A model generated the notes under the pieces. That model searched no databases, was not told the DNA's origin, and saw only the letters and a program-made list of their open reading frames with translations. The position numbers and the translations under genes are program-made. 64,000 bases of DNA from Phycisphaerae bacterium (GTDB taxonomy: Bacteria > Planctomycetota > Phycisphaerae > JAJVII01): assembly GCA_022072085.1 (NCBI GenBank), contig JAJVII010000060.1, forward strand, positions 41,575-105,574, written 5' to 3'. This document shows, piece after piece, positions 15,784-24,972 of the stretch (position 1 is its first letter; each line of letters starts with the position of its first letter).

Positions 15784-15903
15784 CCGGCGCCGGTTTGACG
15801 CCGCCTCGCGAGGCGGCCGGACCCTTTCCGGCTGCACGCCTCACCGGTCGCATCCCCTTTGGAACGACCGCCGCAAGGGTCAAAAGCAACGGACGGATTG
15901 CGG

Positions 15904-16896
15904 ATGAGCCAAGCATACGGAATGGCCCTGATCGGGTCGGGTTACTACCTGCCCGCGAAACGCCTTACCAATGCCGATCTGATGAAACTCGTCGACACCA
16001 CCGACGAGTGGATCACCTCGCGAACGGGCATCCGCGAACGGCGGATCGTCTCCGACGGCGAGACCACCGTTTCCATGGCCGTCTCGGCTGCCCGCGACGC
16101 CCTGCGCGAAGCCGACCTGTCGCCGCGCGACCTGGACGCGATTATCTGTGCGACGGTCACGCCGGACCTTATCCTGCCGTCCTGTTCCTGCCTGATCCAG
16201 GCTGAACTGGACGCCAGCACCTGCTGCGCGTTCGACCTCGCGGCCGCCTGCTCGGGGTTCCTCTACGGCATCGTGCAGGCCGACCTGATGGTCCGCCACG
16301 GCGGATACCGCAACGTCCTGCTGATCGGCAGCGAGTCGCTCAGCCGCGTCACCAACTACACCGACCGATCGAGTTGCATACTGTTCGGCGACGGCGCCGG
16401 CGCGATGGTGCTCCGCCGCACCGACGACGCAGTGCGGGGCGTGAAGTTCCACAACCTCGGCGCCGACGGCAAGGGCTGGGACTTCATCTATGTGCCGGCA
16501 GGCGGCACGCGCACCCCGGCCACGCCCCAGACCATCGCTGAGCACCAGCACGCGATCCAGATGCGCGGGCGCGACGTTTACAAGTTCGCCGTGACCACCA
16601 TGCACCGCCTGATCGAGGAGGCGATGGAACGTTGCGGCCTGACGCTGGACACCGTCAAACTCGTCGTGCCGCACCAGGTCAATCAGCGCATCATCGATTC
16701 GGCGGTCGAGAAGATCGGGCTGGCCCCCGAGCGGGTCTATGTCAACATCGACCGTTTCGGCAACACGTCGGCCGCCTCGGTGCCGATCGCCTTTCACGAG
16801 GCCCGCAAGCGCGGCCTGATCGAGCCCGGCGACGCGATCATCCTGGTGGGCTTCGGCGCCGGGCTGACCTGGGGGTCGGCGGTGCTGCAACTCTAG
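15904..16896 (+). CDS. fabH: 3-oxoacyl-ACP synthase III (KASIII)
   Basis: Condenses acetyl-CoA (or another short acyl-CoA) with malonyl-ACP to start fatty acid chains. 330 residues. The Cys-His-Asn triad is visible: C116 in AAACSGFLYG, His in VVPHQVNQRI and Asn in RFGNTSAASVP. Near the N-terminus is DEWITSRTGIRERR, a FabH hallmark. The ATG at 15904 gives the usual FabH length; an in-frame GTG-type start upstream would add 15 residues. The ribosome binding site is weak. It lies between plsX and fabD in the usual order. Confidence 0.93.
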   Translation: MSQAYGMALIGSGYYLPAKRLTNADLMKLVDTTDEWITSRTGIRERRIVSDGETTVSMAVSAARDALREADLSPRDLDAIICATVTPDLILPSCSCLIQAELDASTCCAFDLAAACSGFLYGIVQADLMVRHGGYRNVLLIGSESLSRVTNYTDRSSCILFGDGAGAMVLRRTDDAVRGVKFHNLGADGKGWDFIYVPAGGTRTPATPQTIAEHQHAIQMRGRDVYKFAVTTMHRLIEEAMERCGLTLDTVKLVVPHQVNQRIIDSAVEKIGLAPERVYVNIDRFGNTSAASVPIAFHEARKRGLIEPGDAIILVGFGAGLTWGSAVLQL

Positions 16897-16989
16897 CCGG
16901 CCCGATCGCGCGACTCTTCACGAGGCTGACATTCGGCGGCCATACTCAGGACCAGACTGCAACCGGCTGACCCCGCACTTGGAAGGTGG

Positions 16990-17916
16990 ATGATGGGACG
17001 CACCGTATTCCTGCTGCCCGGACAAGGCGCCCAGCACGTCGGCATGGGCAAGGACCTCTACGAGGGCAACGCGACTGCCCGCGGCGTGTTCGACCTGGCC
17101 GACCGCGAGTTGGGCTTCGAACTGACCCGGGTCTGCTTCGAAGGGCCCGAAGACCGGCTCAACGCGACAGACGTGAGCCAGCCGGCCATCTTCGTCCACT
17201 CCGCGGCCATGCTCGCTGCCCTGGGCGAAAAGGATGCCTGGAAGAGCCGCCGCCTGGAGTTGGCCGCGGGACTGAGCCTGGGCGAATATTCCGCCCTTTA
17301 CGCCGCCGACGCGATGGACTTTCAGGTGGCCCTGCGGCTGGTCGCCCGCCGCGGCCAGTTGATGCAGCAGGCCTCGCTGGCGGCGCCGTCGGGCATGGTC
17401 TCGATCATCGGTCTGGACGAGGAACAGGTGGTCAAGCTCTGCGCCGAGGCCGCCCAGGGCCAGGTGCTCGCGCCCGCCAACTTCAACAGCCCGGGGCAGA
17501 TCGTCATCTCCGGCAGCAAGGAAGCCTGCGAGCGGGCTGTGGTGTTGGCGCCCAAGTTCGAGGCCCGCGGGGCGATCCCGCTGAAGGTGGCTGGGGCGTT
17601 CCACACGGCGCTGATGGCCCCGGCGGCCGCCGAACTGGCCAAGGCCGTCGCGGCCGCGGACATCCGCATGCCCAATGCGCCGGTCATCGCGAACGTCACC
17701 GCGAAGCCCTACGAGTCGGTCGATGCGATCCGCAAGGGCCTGGTCGATCAGCTCACCCATCCGGTCCGCTGGTCGCAGTCGATGGAGCGTGTCGCCGAGG
17801 AAGACGAGGTGTTCGAGATCGGCCCGGGCAAGGTGCTGGCCGGCCTGATGAAGCGGATCAACCGGAAGGTGAAGGTCACCAACGTCAGCACGGTCGAGGG
17901 ATTGGCGGCGGTGTGA
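16990..17916 (+). CDS. fabD: malonyl-CoA:ACP transacylase
   Basis: Loads malonyl groups from CoA onto ACP. 308 residues. The N-terminus has the FabD signature FLLPGQGAQHVGMG. The nucleophile elbow is GLSLGEY with S96, and the catalytic His is in AGAFHTALM near residue 207. The C-terminus keeps FEIGPGKVLAGLMKRI. GGAAGGTGG lies immediately upstream of two consecutive ATGs (16990 and 16993), so the exact first residue is uncertain by one. The gap of 93 bases after fabH holds no obvious promoter. Confidence 0.93.
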   Translation: MMGRTVFLLPGQGAQHVGMGKDLYEGNATARGVFDLADRELGFELTRVCFEGPEDRLNATDVSQPAIFVHSAAMLAALGEKDAWKSRRLELAAGLSLGEYSALYAADAMDFQVALRLVARRGQLMQQASLAAPSGMVSIIGLDEEQVVKLCAEAAQGQVLAPANFNSPGQIVISGSKEACERAVVLAPKFEARGAIPLKVAGAFHTALMAPAAAELAKAVAAADIRMPNAPVIANVTAKPYESVDAIRKGLVDQLTHPVRWSQSMERVAEEDEVFEIGPGKVLAGLMKRINRKVKVTNVSTVEGLAAV

Positions 17917-18047
17917 TGCCGCCGGCGCCGCCCAGCCGATAGAGAGCAGGAAGCGTCGGAAACGGCTGGGCCGGGGAGTGCCCCGGGGCTCTCTGACAGC
18001 GATAAGAGCGTGTCCATTTTTTTCGAATTTCCCGCTCGCAGTTACGC

Positions 18048-18075
18048 TTGACGCGGGCGAAAATGCCGCTACATT
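18048..18075 (+). promoter_or_regulatory. sigma-70-type promoter before fabG
   Basis: TTGACG, a 16-base spacer, then TACATT, 57 bases before the fabG start. It suggests that fabG can be transcribed independently of the upstream fab genes. The preceding TTTTTTTCGAA run (about 18017) has no convincing stem. Confidence 0.5.
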
Positions 18076-18131
18076 TGCCCTGTTGCCGACGGGGCGGCAG
18101 GCGGCGAACCCAGACGGGAGGATGACGGAGC

Positions 18132-18881
18132 ATGCAAACCGACTCGATGAAGGGCAAAGTGGCCATCGTGACCGGCGCCGCACGCGGCATCGGCCGCGAG
18201 ATCGTCCGTGAACTGGTCAGCGGCGGCGCGACGGTCGTGGCAGTGGATCTGCTGGCCGACGCGATGGCCGACCTGGCCCAGGCCGTCGGGGCCGCCGACG
18301 GGCAGGTGGACTGCCGCACGCTGGACGTGACCAACAGCGAGGGCTTCACCGCCCTGGTCGAGGATGTGGCTGCCAGGTATGAGCACATCGACGTGCTGGT
18401 CAACAACGCGGGCATCACCCGCGACGGCCTGTTGATCCGAATGGAAGACGCGGACTGGGAGAAGGTCATCAAGGTGAACCTGACCAGCGCGTTCATCGGC
18501 ACGCGGGCCGTGGGCAAGTACATGGTCCGCCAGCGCAGCGGTTCGATCGTGAACATGGCCAGCTACAGCGGCATCGAGGGCAACCGCGGCCAGGCCAACT
18601 ACGCCGCGAGCAAGGCCGGTCTGATCGGCCTGACCAAGACGACCGCCAAAGAGCTGGCCGGCAAGAAGGTCCGCTGCAACGCGGTTGCGCCGGGGTTCAT
18701 CAAGACCGACATGACCGACGCCCTGCCGCAGCAGGCCAAGGACATCGCCCTGAGCCTGATCCCGCTCAAGGAAATGGGCCTGCCGCAGGACATCGCCAAG
18801 GCGGTGGCGTTCCTGGCCAGCGACGATTCGTCGTATATCACCGGCCAGGTGCTCAGCGTGGACGGTGGGATGCACATGTAG
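18132..18881 (+). CDS. fabG: 3-oxoacyl-ACP reductase
   Basis: NADPH-dependent reduction of 3-oxoacyl-ACP in the elongation cycle. A 249-residue short-chain dehydrogenase with TGAARGIG at residues 14-21 (cofactor loop), NNAG at 91-94 and the catalytic S144, Y157 and K161 (MASYSGIEG; NYAASK). The C-terminal GQVLSVDGGMHM is typical FabG. GGGAGG lies 13 bases before the ATG. A later in-frame Met at residue 6 is possible but less likely. The gene sits between fabD and acpP, with its own promoter at 18048 and another before acpP. Confidence 0.92.
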   Translation: MQTDSMKGKVAIVTGAARGIGREIVRELVSGGATVVAVDLLADAMADLAQAVGAADGQVDCRTLDVTNSEGFTALVEDVAARYEHIDVLVNNAGITRDGLLIRMEDADWEKVIKVNLTSAFIGTRAVGKYMVRQRSGSIVNMASYSGIEGNRGQANYAASKAGLIGLTKTTAKELAGKKVRCNAVAPGFIKTDMTDALPQQAKDIALSLIPLKEMGLPQDIAKAVAFLASDDSSYITGQVLSVDGGMHM

Positions 18882-18910
18882 GCGGTCCGGAAGGGGGGGC
18901 GCGGATCGCC

Positions 18911-18939
18911 TTGCATCCGGGCGGTCCAGTGGTTATAGT
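18911..18939 (+). promoter_or_regulatory. sigma-70-type promoter before acpP
   Basis: TTGCAT, 17-base spacer, TATAGT. The transcript would have a leader of about 80 bases to the GTG at 19025. It is a good match for a highly expressed acpP-fabF unit. Confidence 0.6.
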
Positions 18940-19024
18940 GTCGCGATTCCGGTGGACCCGGTTCGTGTGGATAAGGTGAGAAAGTTCCTCTAACCGGTCG
19001 TAAACGAATCAGGGAGGCACGAAA

Positions 19025-19270
19025 GTGGCCGACGAATTGGAAGCCAAGGTCATTGAAATCGTCAGTGACCAGATGGGCGTTGACAAGGGTGAGATCACCC
19101 GGGACACGAGCTTTGTCAACGATCTGAACGCTGACAGTCTGGACACCGTCGAACTGGTGATGGAGTTCGAGGACGAGTTCGAGATCTCCATCCCGGACGA
19201 AGAGGCGGAGAAGATCCAGACGGTGGGTCAGGCGATCGACTACATCCGTCAGCACGGTAAGAAAGAGTAG
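19025..19270 (+). CDS. acpP: acyl carrier protein
   Basis: An 81-residue acidic carrier of growing acyl chains. The phosphopantetheine site is S38 in [12 protein letters not shown]. It starts with GTG at 19025, with AGGGAGG 7 bases upstream. Sequence and length are typical of AcpP (helix 2 [20 protein letters not shown]). It is followed 22 bases later by fabF, the near-universal acpP-fabF pair. Confidence 0.95.
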   Translation: MADELEAKVIEIVSDQMGVDKGEITRDTSFVNDLNADSLDTVELVMEFEDEFEISIPDEEAEKIQTVGQAIDYIRQHGKKE

Positions 19271-19292
19271 CCCCGGAGGCTCCACGCGAGCG

Positions 19293-20534
19293 ATGTCGAA
19301 GAGGCGAGTTGTAATCACCGGCATGGGCGTGGTGACAGCCCTCGGGGAAACGCTCGATACTTACTGGGAGAACCTCGTTGCCGGACGAAGCGGCATCAGG
19401 AGGATTTCCCGTATCGACGCGAGCCCCTTCGCTTCCCAGGTGGGAGGCGAGTGCACCGATTTTGATCCGGCCCGGTACGTCGATCACCGGGAGATCAAGA
19501 GGCTCGACCGGTTCGCGCACTTCGCGATGGCCGCCGGCACGATGGCCGTCACCGACAGCGGCCTGGACTTCTCGAAAGAGAACGACCTCCGCTGCGGCGT
19601 CATGGTCGGCAGCGGCGTCGGCGGCATCGAGACCATCGAGCAGCAGCACGAGCGGATGCTCGAGAAGGGCGCCGACCGCCTCTCGCCGTTCACCGTGCCC
19701 AAGATGATGGTCAATGCCGCCAGCGGCAATCTCTCCATCATCTATGGCCTGCGCGGGCCCAACTCGGCGGTCGCCACTGCCTGTGCGTCGGCCGCCAACG
19801 CCATCGGCGACGCCTTCCGCATCATTGCCCGCGGCGAAGCCGACGTCATGATCACCGGCGGCTCCGAGGCCGCCCTGACCAAGATCGGCGTCGGCGCGTT
19901 CTCGGCCATGAAGGCCCTGAGCACCCGCAACGGCGACCCCGAGCACGCCAGCCGCCCGTTCGACAAGGACCGCGACGGCTTCGTGATCGCCGAGGGCGCG
20001 GGCATCGTCGTGCTCGAGGAATACGAGCACGCCCGCAAACGCGGCGCCCGCATCTATGCCGAGATGGTCGGTTACGGGATGAGCGGCGACGGCTCGCACA
20101 TCACCGCCCCCGAGCCTGCCGGCAAGGGTGCTGCGGTTTCGATGCGGGCCGCGCTGGCCGACGCCGGCCTCAACGTCGACCAGGTCGACTACGTCAACGC
20201 CCACGGCACCGCGACGCCCCTGGGCGACGTCGCCGAGACCAACGCCGTCAAGTCGGTCTTCGGACCGCAGGCCTACAAGGTCGCCATCAGTTCGACCAAG
20301 TCGATGCTCGGCCACCTGCTGGGGGCCTCGGGCGGCGTGGAACTGGTCGCGACCGTGCTGGGCATGAATCGCGGCGCGATTCACCCCACCATGAACCTGG
20401 ACAACCCCGACCCCGAGTGCGACCTGGACTACGTGCCCAGGACGGCTCGCGAAATGACCGTCAACGTCGCCATGAGCAACTCATTCGGCTTCGGCGGCCA
20501 CAACGCCAGCCTGCTGGTCCGCAGCGTCCAGTAA
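19293..20534 (+). CDS. fabF: 3-oxoacyl-ACP synthase II (KASII)
   Basis: Elongating condensing enzyme using malonyl-ACP. 413 residues. The Cys-His-His triad is present: C164 in VATACASAAN, His in VNAHGTATPLGD and His in KSMLGHLLGASGG. The N-terminus RRVVITGMGVVTALG and the C-terminal NSFGFGGHNASL are FabF hallmarks. The start follows CCGGAGG 13 bases upstream. It is the last gene of the fab cluster; no fabZ, fabI/K or acc genes are present in the window. Confidence 0.94.
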   Translation: MSKRRVVITGMGVVTALGETLDTYWENLVAGRSGIRRISRIDASPFASQVGGECTDFDPARYVDHREIKRLDRFAHFAMAAGTMAVTDSGLDFSKENDLRCGVMVGSGVGGIETIEQQHERMLEKGADRLSPFTVPKMMVNAASGNLSIIYGLRGPNSAVATACASAANAIGDAFRIIARGEADVMITGGSEAALTKIGVGAFSAMKALSTRNGDPEHASRPFDKDRDGFVIAEGAGIVVLEEYEHARKRGARIYAEMVGYGMSGDGSHITAPEPAGKGAAVSMRAALADAGLNVDQVDYVNAHGTATPLGDVAETNAVKSVFGPQAYKVAISSTKSMLGHLLGASGGVELVATVLGMNRGAIHPTMNLDNPDPECDLDYVPRTAREMTVNVAMSNSFGFGGHNASLLVRSVQ

Positions 20535-20686
20535 GCCGGCGACATCCGAGCAACCCGCCGGGCTCAGCCGCACAGTCGGCTGGGCCCGTTCCGTTTCCGC
20601 TGTTGCCCCAACTTGTCCGCTTCAGGGACCGGGCCCGTCTGGCCGATAGTAGACGGGGTGCGGCACACCCGCCGCCGGAGGTCGCC

Positions 20687-21142
20687 TTGAGTCAGGCCGC
20701 CACGCAATCCGCGTCCGACGTTCAATCCGGGCGGCTGCGCGCGGACGTCACCCGGCTGTTGCGGCTGGGCGTCCCGGTCATTGTCAAGCTGGCTGAGCGC
20801 CGCATGCGGATGAAGGATCTGCTCCAGGTCAGCCCCGGCGCGATCATCGAGTTCTCCAAGCCCGCCGAGGAGCCCCTTGACTTGCTGGTGAACAACGTCC
20901 GCATCGGCTGTGGTGAGGTAGTGAAGGTAGGCGAGAACTTCGGCCTGCGGATCACGCTCATCGGCGCCGCCGCCGAGATGATCCGGGCGATGGGCCCCGG
21001 CCAGGAGCCGGTCGCCGCGACGCCCGGCGATTCAGCCGAGCCCGGCACTGAACAGGATATCTTCGGCCCGCCGCAGAACGCCCCCGTCGAACCCGCGCCC
21101 GGAGCGCCCGGCCCCGCCGGTCCTTCCACGCCGACCGCGTAA
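20687..21142 (+). CDS. FliN/SpoA-domain protein (orphan flagellar switch-like)
   Basis: About 151 residues, starting at TTG 20687 with CGGAGG 5 bases upstream. Residues about 15-95 form a SpoA (FliN/FliM C-terminal) domain: VPVIVKLAERRMRMKDLL, then PGAIIEFSKPAEEPLDLLVN and GCGEVVKVGENFGLRIT, the pattern of FliN and type III secretion C-ring proteins. The last 55 residues are Pro/Ala/Gly-rich and probably disordered. In FliN the domain dimerises in the motor switch. No other flagellar or secretion gene is nearby. An in-frame ATG at 20417 lies inside fabF and is rejected. It is convergent with cca. Confidence 0.75.
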   Translation: MSQAATQSASDVQSGRLRADVTRLLRLGVPVIVKLAERRMRMKDLLQVSPGAIIEFSKPAEEPLDLLVNNVRIGCGEVVKVGENFGLRITLIGAAAEMIRAMGPGQEPVAATPGDSAEPGTEQDIFGPPQNAPVEPAPGAPGPAGPSTPTA

Positions 21143-21149
21143 ACCGTCG

Positions 21150-22382
21150 TCACCCAGACCGCATCGCGATCAACTCGCGCGCCCGCGCCACGGCCGCATC
21201 GCGCGACGCCAGGTGGCCTTCCAACTGTTCGTCGTAGAGCGTCGCCAGGATCGCCCCGACAGCCGGTCCCGCAGCCACGCCCAGGCCCATCACGTCGCGG
21301 CCGTCCAGCAGCGGCGGCGGGGCAACCTGATCGGGCGGAATCTCGGCGGCGCGGGCGAGGTTGGCCGCCAGTGCATCGGCGGCCGGCCCCTGTGCGGGCG
21401 TGACGACGGCGGCGACCTGCGCCAGCCGGGTCCAGTGCGGACCGGCCATCAGCTTCTTGAGCGGGGCCAGCGACAGCGGCCCACCCGACAGGTCGCGGGC
21501 GTGCTCGATCAGCCAGGCCGTGCCCGTCCGGCGGTCGTTGTCGATCGTCAGCGCCCGGCAGGCGGCGTGCACGTCTACCGTCGGCAGGTCCATGAGCTGG
21601 CAGGCCAGGGCGGCCACCTCGTCAGCCGAGTCTGGCAACGCCGCCAGCCGATCGCTGATCGGCCCCGCCAGAGGAATCAGGCCCGGCCAGATCGCGGCGA
21701 CCAGCCCGGTTCGCTCAGCCAGTTCCCATCCGCGGGCCCGGTGGCGGTCAGCCAGCAGCTTCCGCCACTCCTGCCAGATGCGTTCGGAGGAAACGTTGCC
21801 GATCCGGCCGACGTGGGTGCGGATCGCATCCGCGGTCGCCTCGTCCAGCGCGAAATCCAGCACCGACGCGAACCGCACCGCCCGCAGCATGCGGAGCCGG
21901 TCCTCGGCGAACCGGTCAGCAGCCGAGCCGATGGCACGCACGATCCGGGCGTCGAGGTCGGCCCGCCCGCCGACGTAGTCGATCACCTCGCCGTCGGCTG
22001 GCTGCATGAACATGCCGTTGATCGTGAAGTCGCGGCGGAGGGCGTCGGCGCGGGCATCGGAGAACTCGACGCGGTCGGGATGGCGGCCGTCGCTGTAGTC
22101 GGCCTCGCTGCGGAAGGTGGCCACCTCGATCTGGCGTCGGCCGACAAGGACGATGACCACGCCGAACTGCGCACCGACGCGCAGCGTGCGTCGGAACAGC
22201 TCGCAGACGCGGTCCGGCCGGGCGTCGGTGGCGATGTCGAAGTCGGACGGGGAGCGGCCCATCAGCAGGTCGCGCACGCACCCGCCGGCGAAGAGGGCCT
22301 CGTGGCCCGCCTCGACCAGCCGGGCCGCCACCTCCTCGGCCGCTTCCCGCTCCGTCGTCGCCCTGTCGCGTCTCGCGGACAT
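21150..22382 (-). CDS. CCA tRNA nucleotidyltransferase / poly(A) polymerase family protein
   Basis: Class II nucleotidyltransferase that adds or repairs the tRNA 3' CCA end (or adds tails). 410 residues from ATG 22382; a GTG at 22388 is an alternative two codons earlier. The head has GGCVRDLLMGR and DFDIATDARPD (catalytic carboxylates in DFD), then RRDFTINGMF and the flexible AEDRLRMLRAVRFA segment that helps nucleotide selection. No HD phosphohydrolase motif is evident. It is convergent with the FliN-like gene (7-base gap) and is the distal end of the rsmD-DUF58-BatA-like minus-strand run. CCA-adding versus A-adding specificity cannot be settled by eye. Confidence 0.88.
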   Translation of the reverse strand: MSARRDRATTEREAAEEVAARLVEAGHEALFAGGCVRDLLMGRSPSDFDIATDARPDRVCELFRRTLRVGAQFGVVIVLVGRRQIEVATFRSEADYSDGRHPDRVEFSDARADALRRDFTINGMFMQPADGEVIDYVGGRADLDARIVRAIGSAADRFAEDRLRMLRAVRFASVLDFALDEATADAIRTHVGRIGNVSSERIWQEWRKLLADRHRARGWELAERTGLVAAIWPGLIPLAGPISDRLAALPDSADEVAALACQLMDLPTVDVHAACRALTIDNDRRTGTAWLIEHARDLSGGPLSLAPLKKLMAGPHWTRLAQVAAVVTPAQGPAADALAANLARAAEIPPDQVAPPPLLDGRDVMGLGVAAGPAVGAILATLYDEQLEGHLASRDAAVARARELIAMRSG

Positions 22383-22437
22383 GGGCACATCTTACCACCG
22401 GCGGCGGCGGGGGCAAAGTTGTCCGGGGCAGCGACTG

Positions 22438-24873
22438 TCAGGAGGCGTCAGGCTGAGCCGGGGCGGTCGGGCTGTCGTCGAGGGACAGAGCCGGCCGAAG
22501 CCCCGGGCCCTCGGCCGGTCGGCTGCGGTTGGCCAGCTTGGCCTCCACCGCCAGCAGCACCAGCACGATCGCCAGCAGCCACGGCCAGATCGGCGAGCCC
22601 TTGCGGAACTTCTCGACCTTGGCCAGCAGTTCCTTCATCGACTGCCCGACCAGCACCGGCCGATCGCCGGGGATCTGCGACTCGAACTCCTGCTGGGCTG
22701 CGTCGATCGGCGAGACGCCGCCCGAAGCCGGCGCGTCCTGCCCCAGCCGCCGGAGGTCGGACTCCTCGGCCGGCACGTTGACGACGAACTCGCCCGTGGC
22801 GTCCTTGTTCGCGCCGTTGATGACCCGCCAGCGATAGACGCCCAGGTGATCCAGCGCGGTGAAGACCGGACCAGCCGACTTGTCTTTGCTGTCCGGCGGA
22901 GGCTCGGCGGTGATCTCTCCGCCGCCCGGCGGCGTGATCGACACCTGCATGTCCGCGACTGCGTCGGGGTGGGGCACTAGCGAAGCGAACTCGACGCGCC
23001 CGTCCTCGCGGTATTCGTGGATCGTCGGCGCGGTCCGCCCGCGGGCCGAGGCCAGCAGCATCTGGTAGATCGCGAACGCCTGCGGCTGGCGCAGCCATGT
23101 CGACCAGGCCGGCAGCGACGAGGTCGTGAACAGCAGCACGCGGCCGCGGCCCAGCGGCGTCTCGACCACCAGCGGGTCGCCGGTGTTCAGCATCGCCAGC
23201 ACGCGGCCGGGCTGGGCCGGATCGCGCTGGAGCAAGGCGTGGCGGAAAACCAGCACTTTGCGATAGGGCTCCATCGCGCCGGGAGGATACACGTCGCGGA
23301 ACATAGGGTGCTCCAGGTCGACGGCCTGGATGTGGACGGGCTCGCCCTCGGTCGCGGTCCCGCCGGACGCCTGGCCGACGTATCGCGCCAGCACGCCGCC
23401 CAGCAGCGACGGCGAACCGTCGGACTGCGGGCCCAACTGGCGGTTGCAGGCGTCCAGGTCCATCGTGGGGCCCAGCCAGATCATCCACGTGCCGCCGTCG
23501 GCGACGAATCGGCGGATCGCGGCGACCTGTCCGGGCGAGAGCCCGGCGGCGGGGGCCTCGCCGGCGGCTGCCAGCGGCATGTCGCAGGTGATCAGCACCT
23601 CGGCGTCGGCGAGTTCGGCGTCCAGCCCGTCCATGTCCGCGGGCGTCCGCTCGCGCAGCCGGATCGCCTGGGCGACGTTCTGCGACAGGCGCAGCCCGCA
23701 GAGCTGTCGCAGCAGGTAGCCGGCGTCCAGGCTGCGGTCCAGTTCTTCGCGCGGCTTGAGCAGCAGGGCGTCCACGCGGTCGGCGACGTCCACCGCGAAG
23801 GCCCGCCGGTTGTCGGCCTCCAGGTCGTCGGTGCCCCAGGCGTCGGCCTGGTCGGACAGCCGCCGCTGGAGTTGGAAGATGCCGTGATGGTAGCCCGGCG
23901 TGTCGGGCGTGAAGGCGAACCGGAACTGCCGCGTCGAGCCCTCCTTGCCCGTACCGGCCAGCCGGTCCTGCTGCTGGTCGTAGGGCTGTTCGCGAGTGAA
24001 ATCGTTCTGGCCGTCCAGGAAGAAGTTGACGCGGACCTCCTGGCCCAGTGGCGAGTAGTTCCGCACGGCCACGTCGACGAAGATCTTCCGCCCGGCCATC
24101 AGGCTGGGCTGGTTTAACTCGATGCCGGTGATGGCGAGGTTGACCGGGCCGGCCGACTCGGCCGGCATGGCGGGCGTGATGGCCAGGATCGACGGAGGGG
24201 CGGCGCGGAGTTTCTCGGGCAGCGGCAGGTCGCGCAGCCGCGTCGTCGAGGCGGTCTGGAGATCGCTGAAGAGGTAAATCTCTTTGTTGGGCGCCGGATC
24301 ATTGGCCAGCAACTCCTGGGCCCGGGCGATGGCGGCGCTCAGGTCGGCTTTGCCCGAGCCCGGCGGGGTCTTCTGCTCGTCCAGCGACGTGACGACCTGG
24401 GCCGGCGTGCTCATGGCGTCGGGCAGGTCGCGGGCGGGCTCTCCGTTGGTGACGATCACGACCGCGCGGGGGAAGTTGCGGTCGCGGAGCAGGTCGATCA
24501 CCTCCTGCCGGGCTGCGTCGAACCGCGTTCGGCCGCTGTCGCGGACCTGCATCGACGCGGAGTTGTCCAGGACGATTGCGACGGCCGTTTCGTTGTCGCC
24601 ACCGAGCCTGCGGGCCGACGCCCTGATCAGCGGCTGGGCCACCGCCAGCGCCAGCAGCGCCAGGGCCACCATCCGCAGCAGCAGGAGCAGCCAATGCTGC
24701 ACGCGACGACGTCGGGCGGTCTTCTCCATCGCCACCCGCAGGAACCGCAGTGTGGGGAAGTAGACCTGCGGCGCGCGGACCTTGGCCAGCAGATGCAACA
24801 GCACCGGTATCGCCGCCGCCAGCATGCCCAGCAAGAGCAGGGGGGCCAGGATTTGGATCGGCCCGAGATTCAT
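22438..24873 (-). CDS. BatA-like membrane protein with vWA and large exported region
   Basis: An 811-residue inner-membrane protein. Residues 1-85 match the BatA / aerotolerance-regulator N-terminal module: two membrane helices around a basic loop (VYFPTLRFLRVAMEKTARRRR). A vWA-like domain follows with VLDNSASMQ near residue 100, where the usual DxSxS is DNSAS. Next come a long beta-rich region, a glutamine-amidotransferase-like fold (EVLITCDMPL; FVADGGTWMIWLG) and a C-terminal membrane helix (PWLLAIVLVLLAVEAKLA). Such proteins occur next to DUF58 genes, as here, usually with a MoxR ATPase (none visible). The role is probably envelope protein assembly or chaperoning. It is separated from the upstream DUF58 gene by a repeat E element. 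Confidence 0.8.
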   Translation of the reverse strand: MNLGPIQILAPLLLLGMLAAAIPVLLHLLAKVRAPQVYFPTLRFLRVAMEKTARRRRVQHWLLLLLRMVALALLALAVAQPLIRASARRLGGDNETAVAIVLDNSASMQVRDSGRTRFDAARQEVIDLLRDRNFPRAVVIVTNGEPARDLPDAMSTPAQVVTSLDEQKTPPGSGKADLSAAIARAQELLANDPAPNKEIYLFSDLQTASTTRLRDLPLPEKLRAAPPSILAITPAMPAESAGPVNLAITGIELNQPSLMAGRKIFVDVAVRNYSPLGQEVRVNFFLDGQNDFTREQPYDQQQDRLAGTGKEGSTRQFRFAFTPDTPGYHHGIFQLQRRLSDQADAWGTDDLEADNRRAFAVDVADRVDALLLKPREELDRSLDAGYLLRQLCGLRLSQNVAQAIRLRERTPADMDGLDAELADAEVLITCDMPLAAAGEAPAAGLSPGQVAAIRRFVADGGTWMIWLGPTMDLDACNRQLGPQSDGSPSLLGGVLARYVGQASGGTATEGEPVHIQAVDLEHPMFRDVYPPGAMEPYRKVLVFRHALLQRDPAQPGRVLAMLNTGDPLVVETPLGRGRVLLFTTSSLPAWSTWLRQPQAFAIYQMLLASARGRTAPTIHEYREDGRVEFASLVPHPDAVADMQVSITPPGGGEITAEPPPDSKDKSAGPVFTALDHLGVYRWRVINGANKDATGEFVVNVPAEESDLRRLGQDAPASGGVSPIDAAQQEFESQIPGDRPVLVGQSMKELLAKVEKFRKGSPIWPWLLAIVLVLLAVEAKLANRSRPAEGPGLRPALSLDDSPTAPAQPDAS

Positions 24874-24888
24874 GATCGCTCGCGATCA

Positions 24889-24972
24889 AATGTCGAAGGA
24901 CGAATGCACGCCACATTGGACATTGGGGATTCGTCATTCATTCGACATTCGTCATTCGTCATTTGTCATTTC
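24889..24972. repeat. repeat family E (GAATGAC/GTCATTC), copy 1
   Basis: Degenerate 7-10-base units: GTCATTC, GACATTC, GTCATTT on one arm (24914-24972) and a short opposite arm AATGTCGAAGGACGAATG (24889-24906). It fills the gap between the DUF58 gene and the BatA-like gene, both minus strand, and overlaps the last few codons of the former. Confidence 0.75.

Noticed and set aside
20625..20652. A flagellar sigma-28 promoter before the FliN-like gene (GCCGATAG).
   Set aside because: The -10-like octamer is suggestive but the TAAA -35 element is missing at the proper distance.
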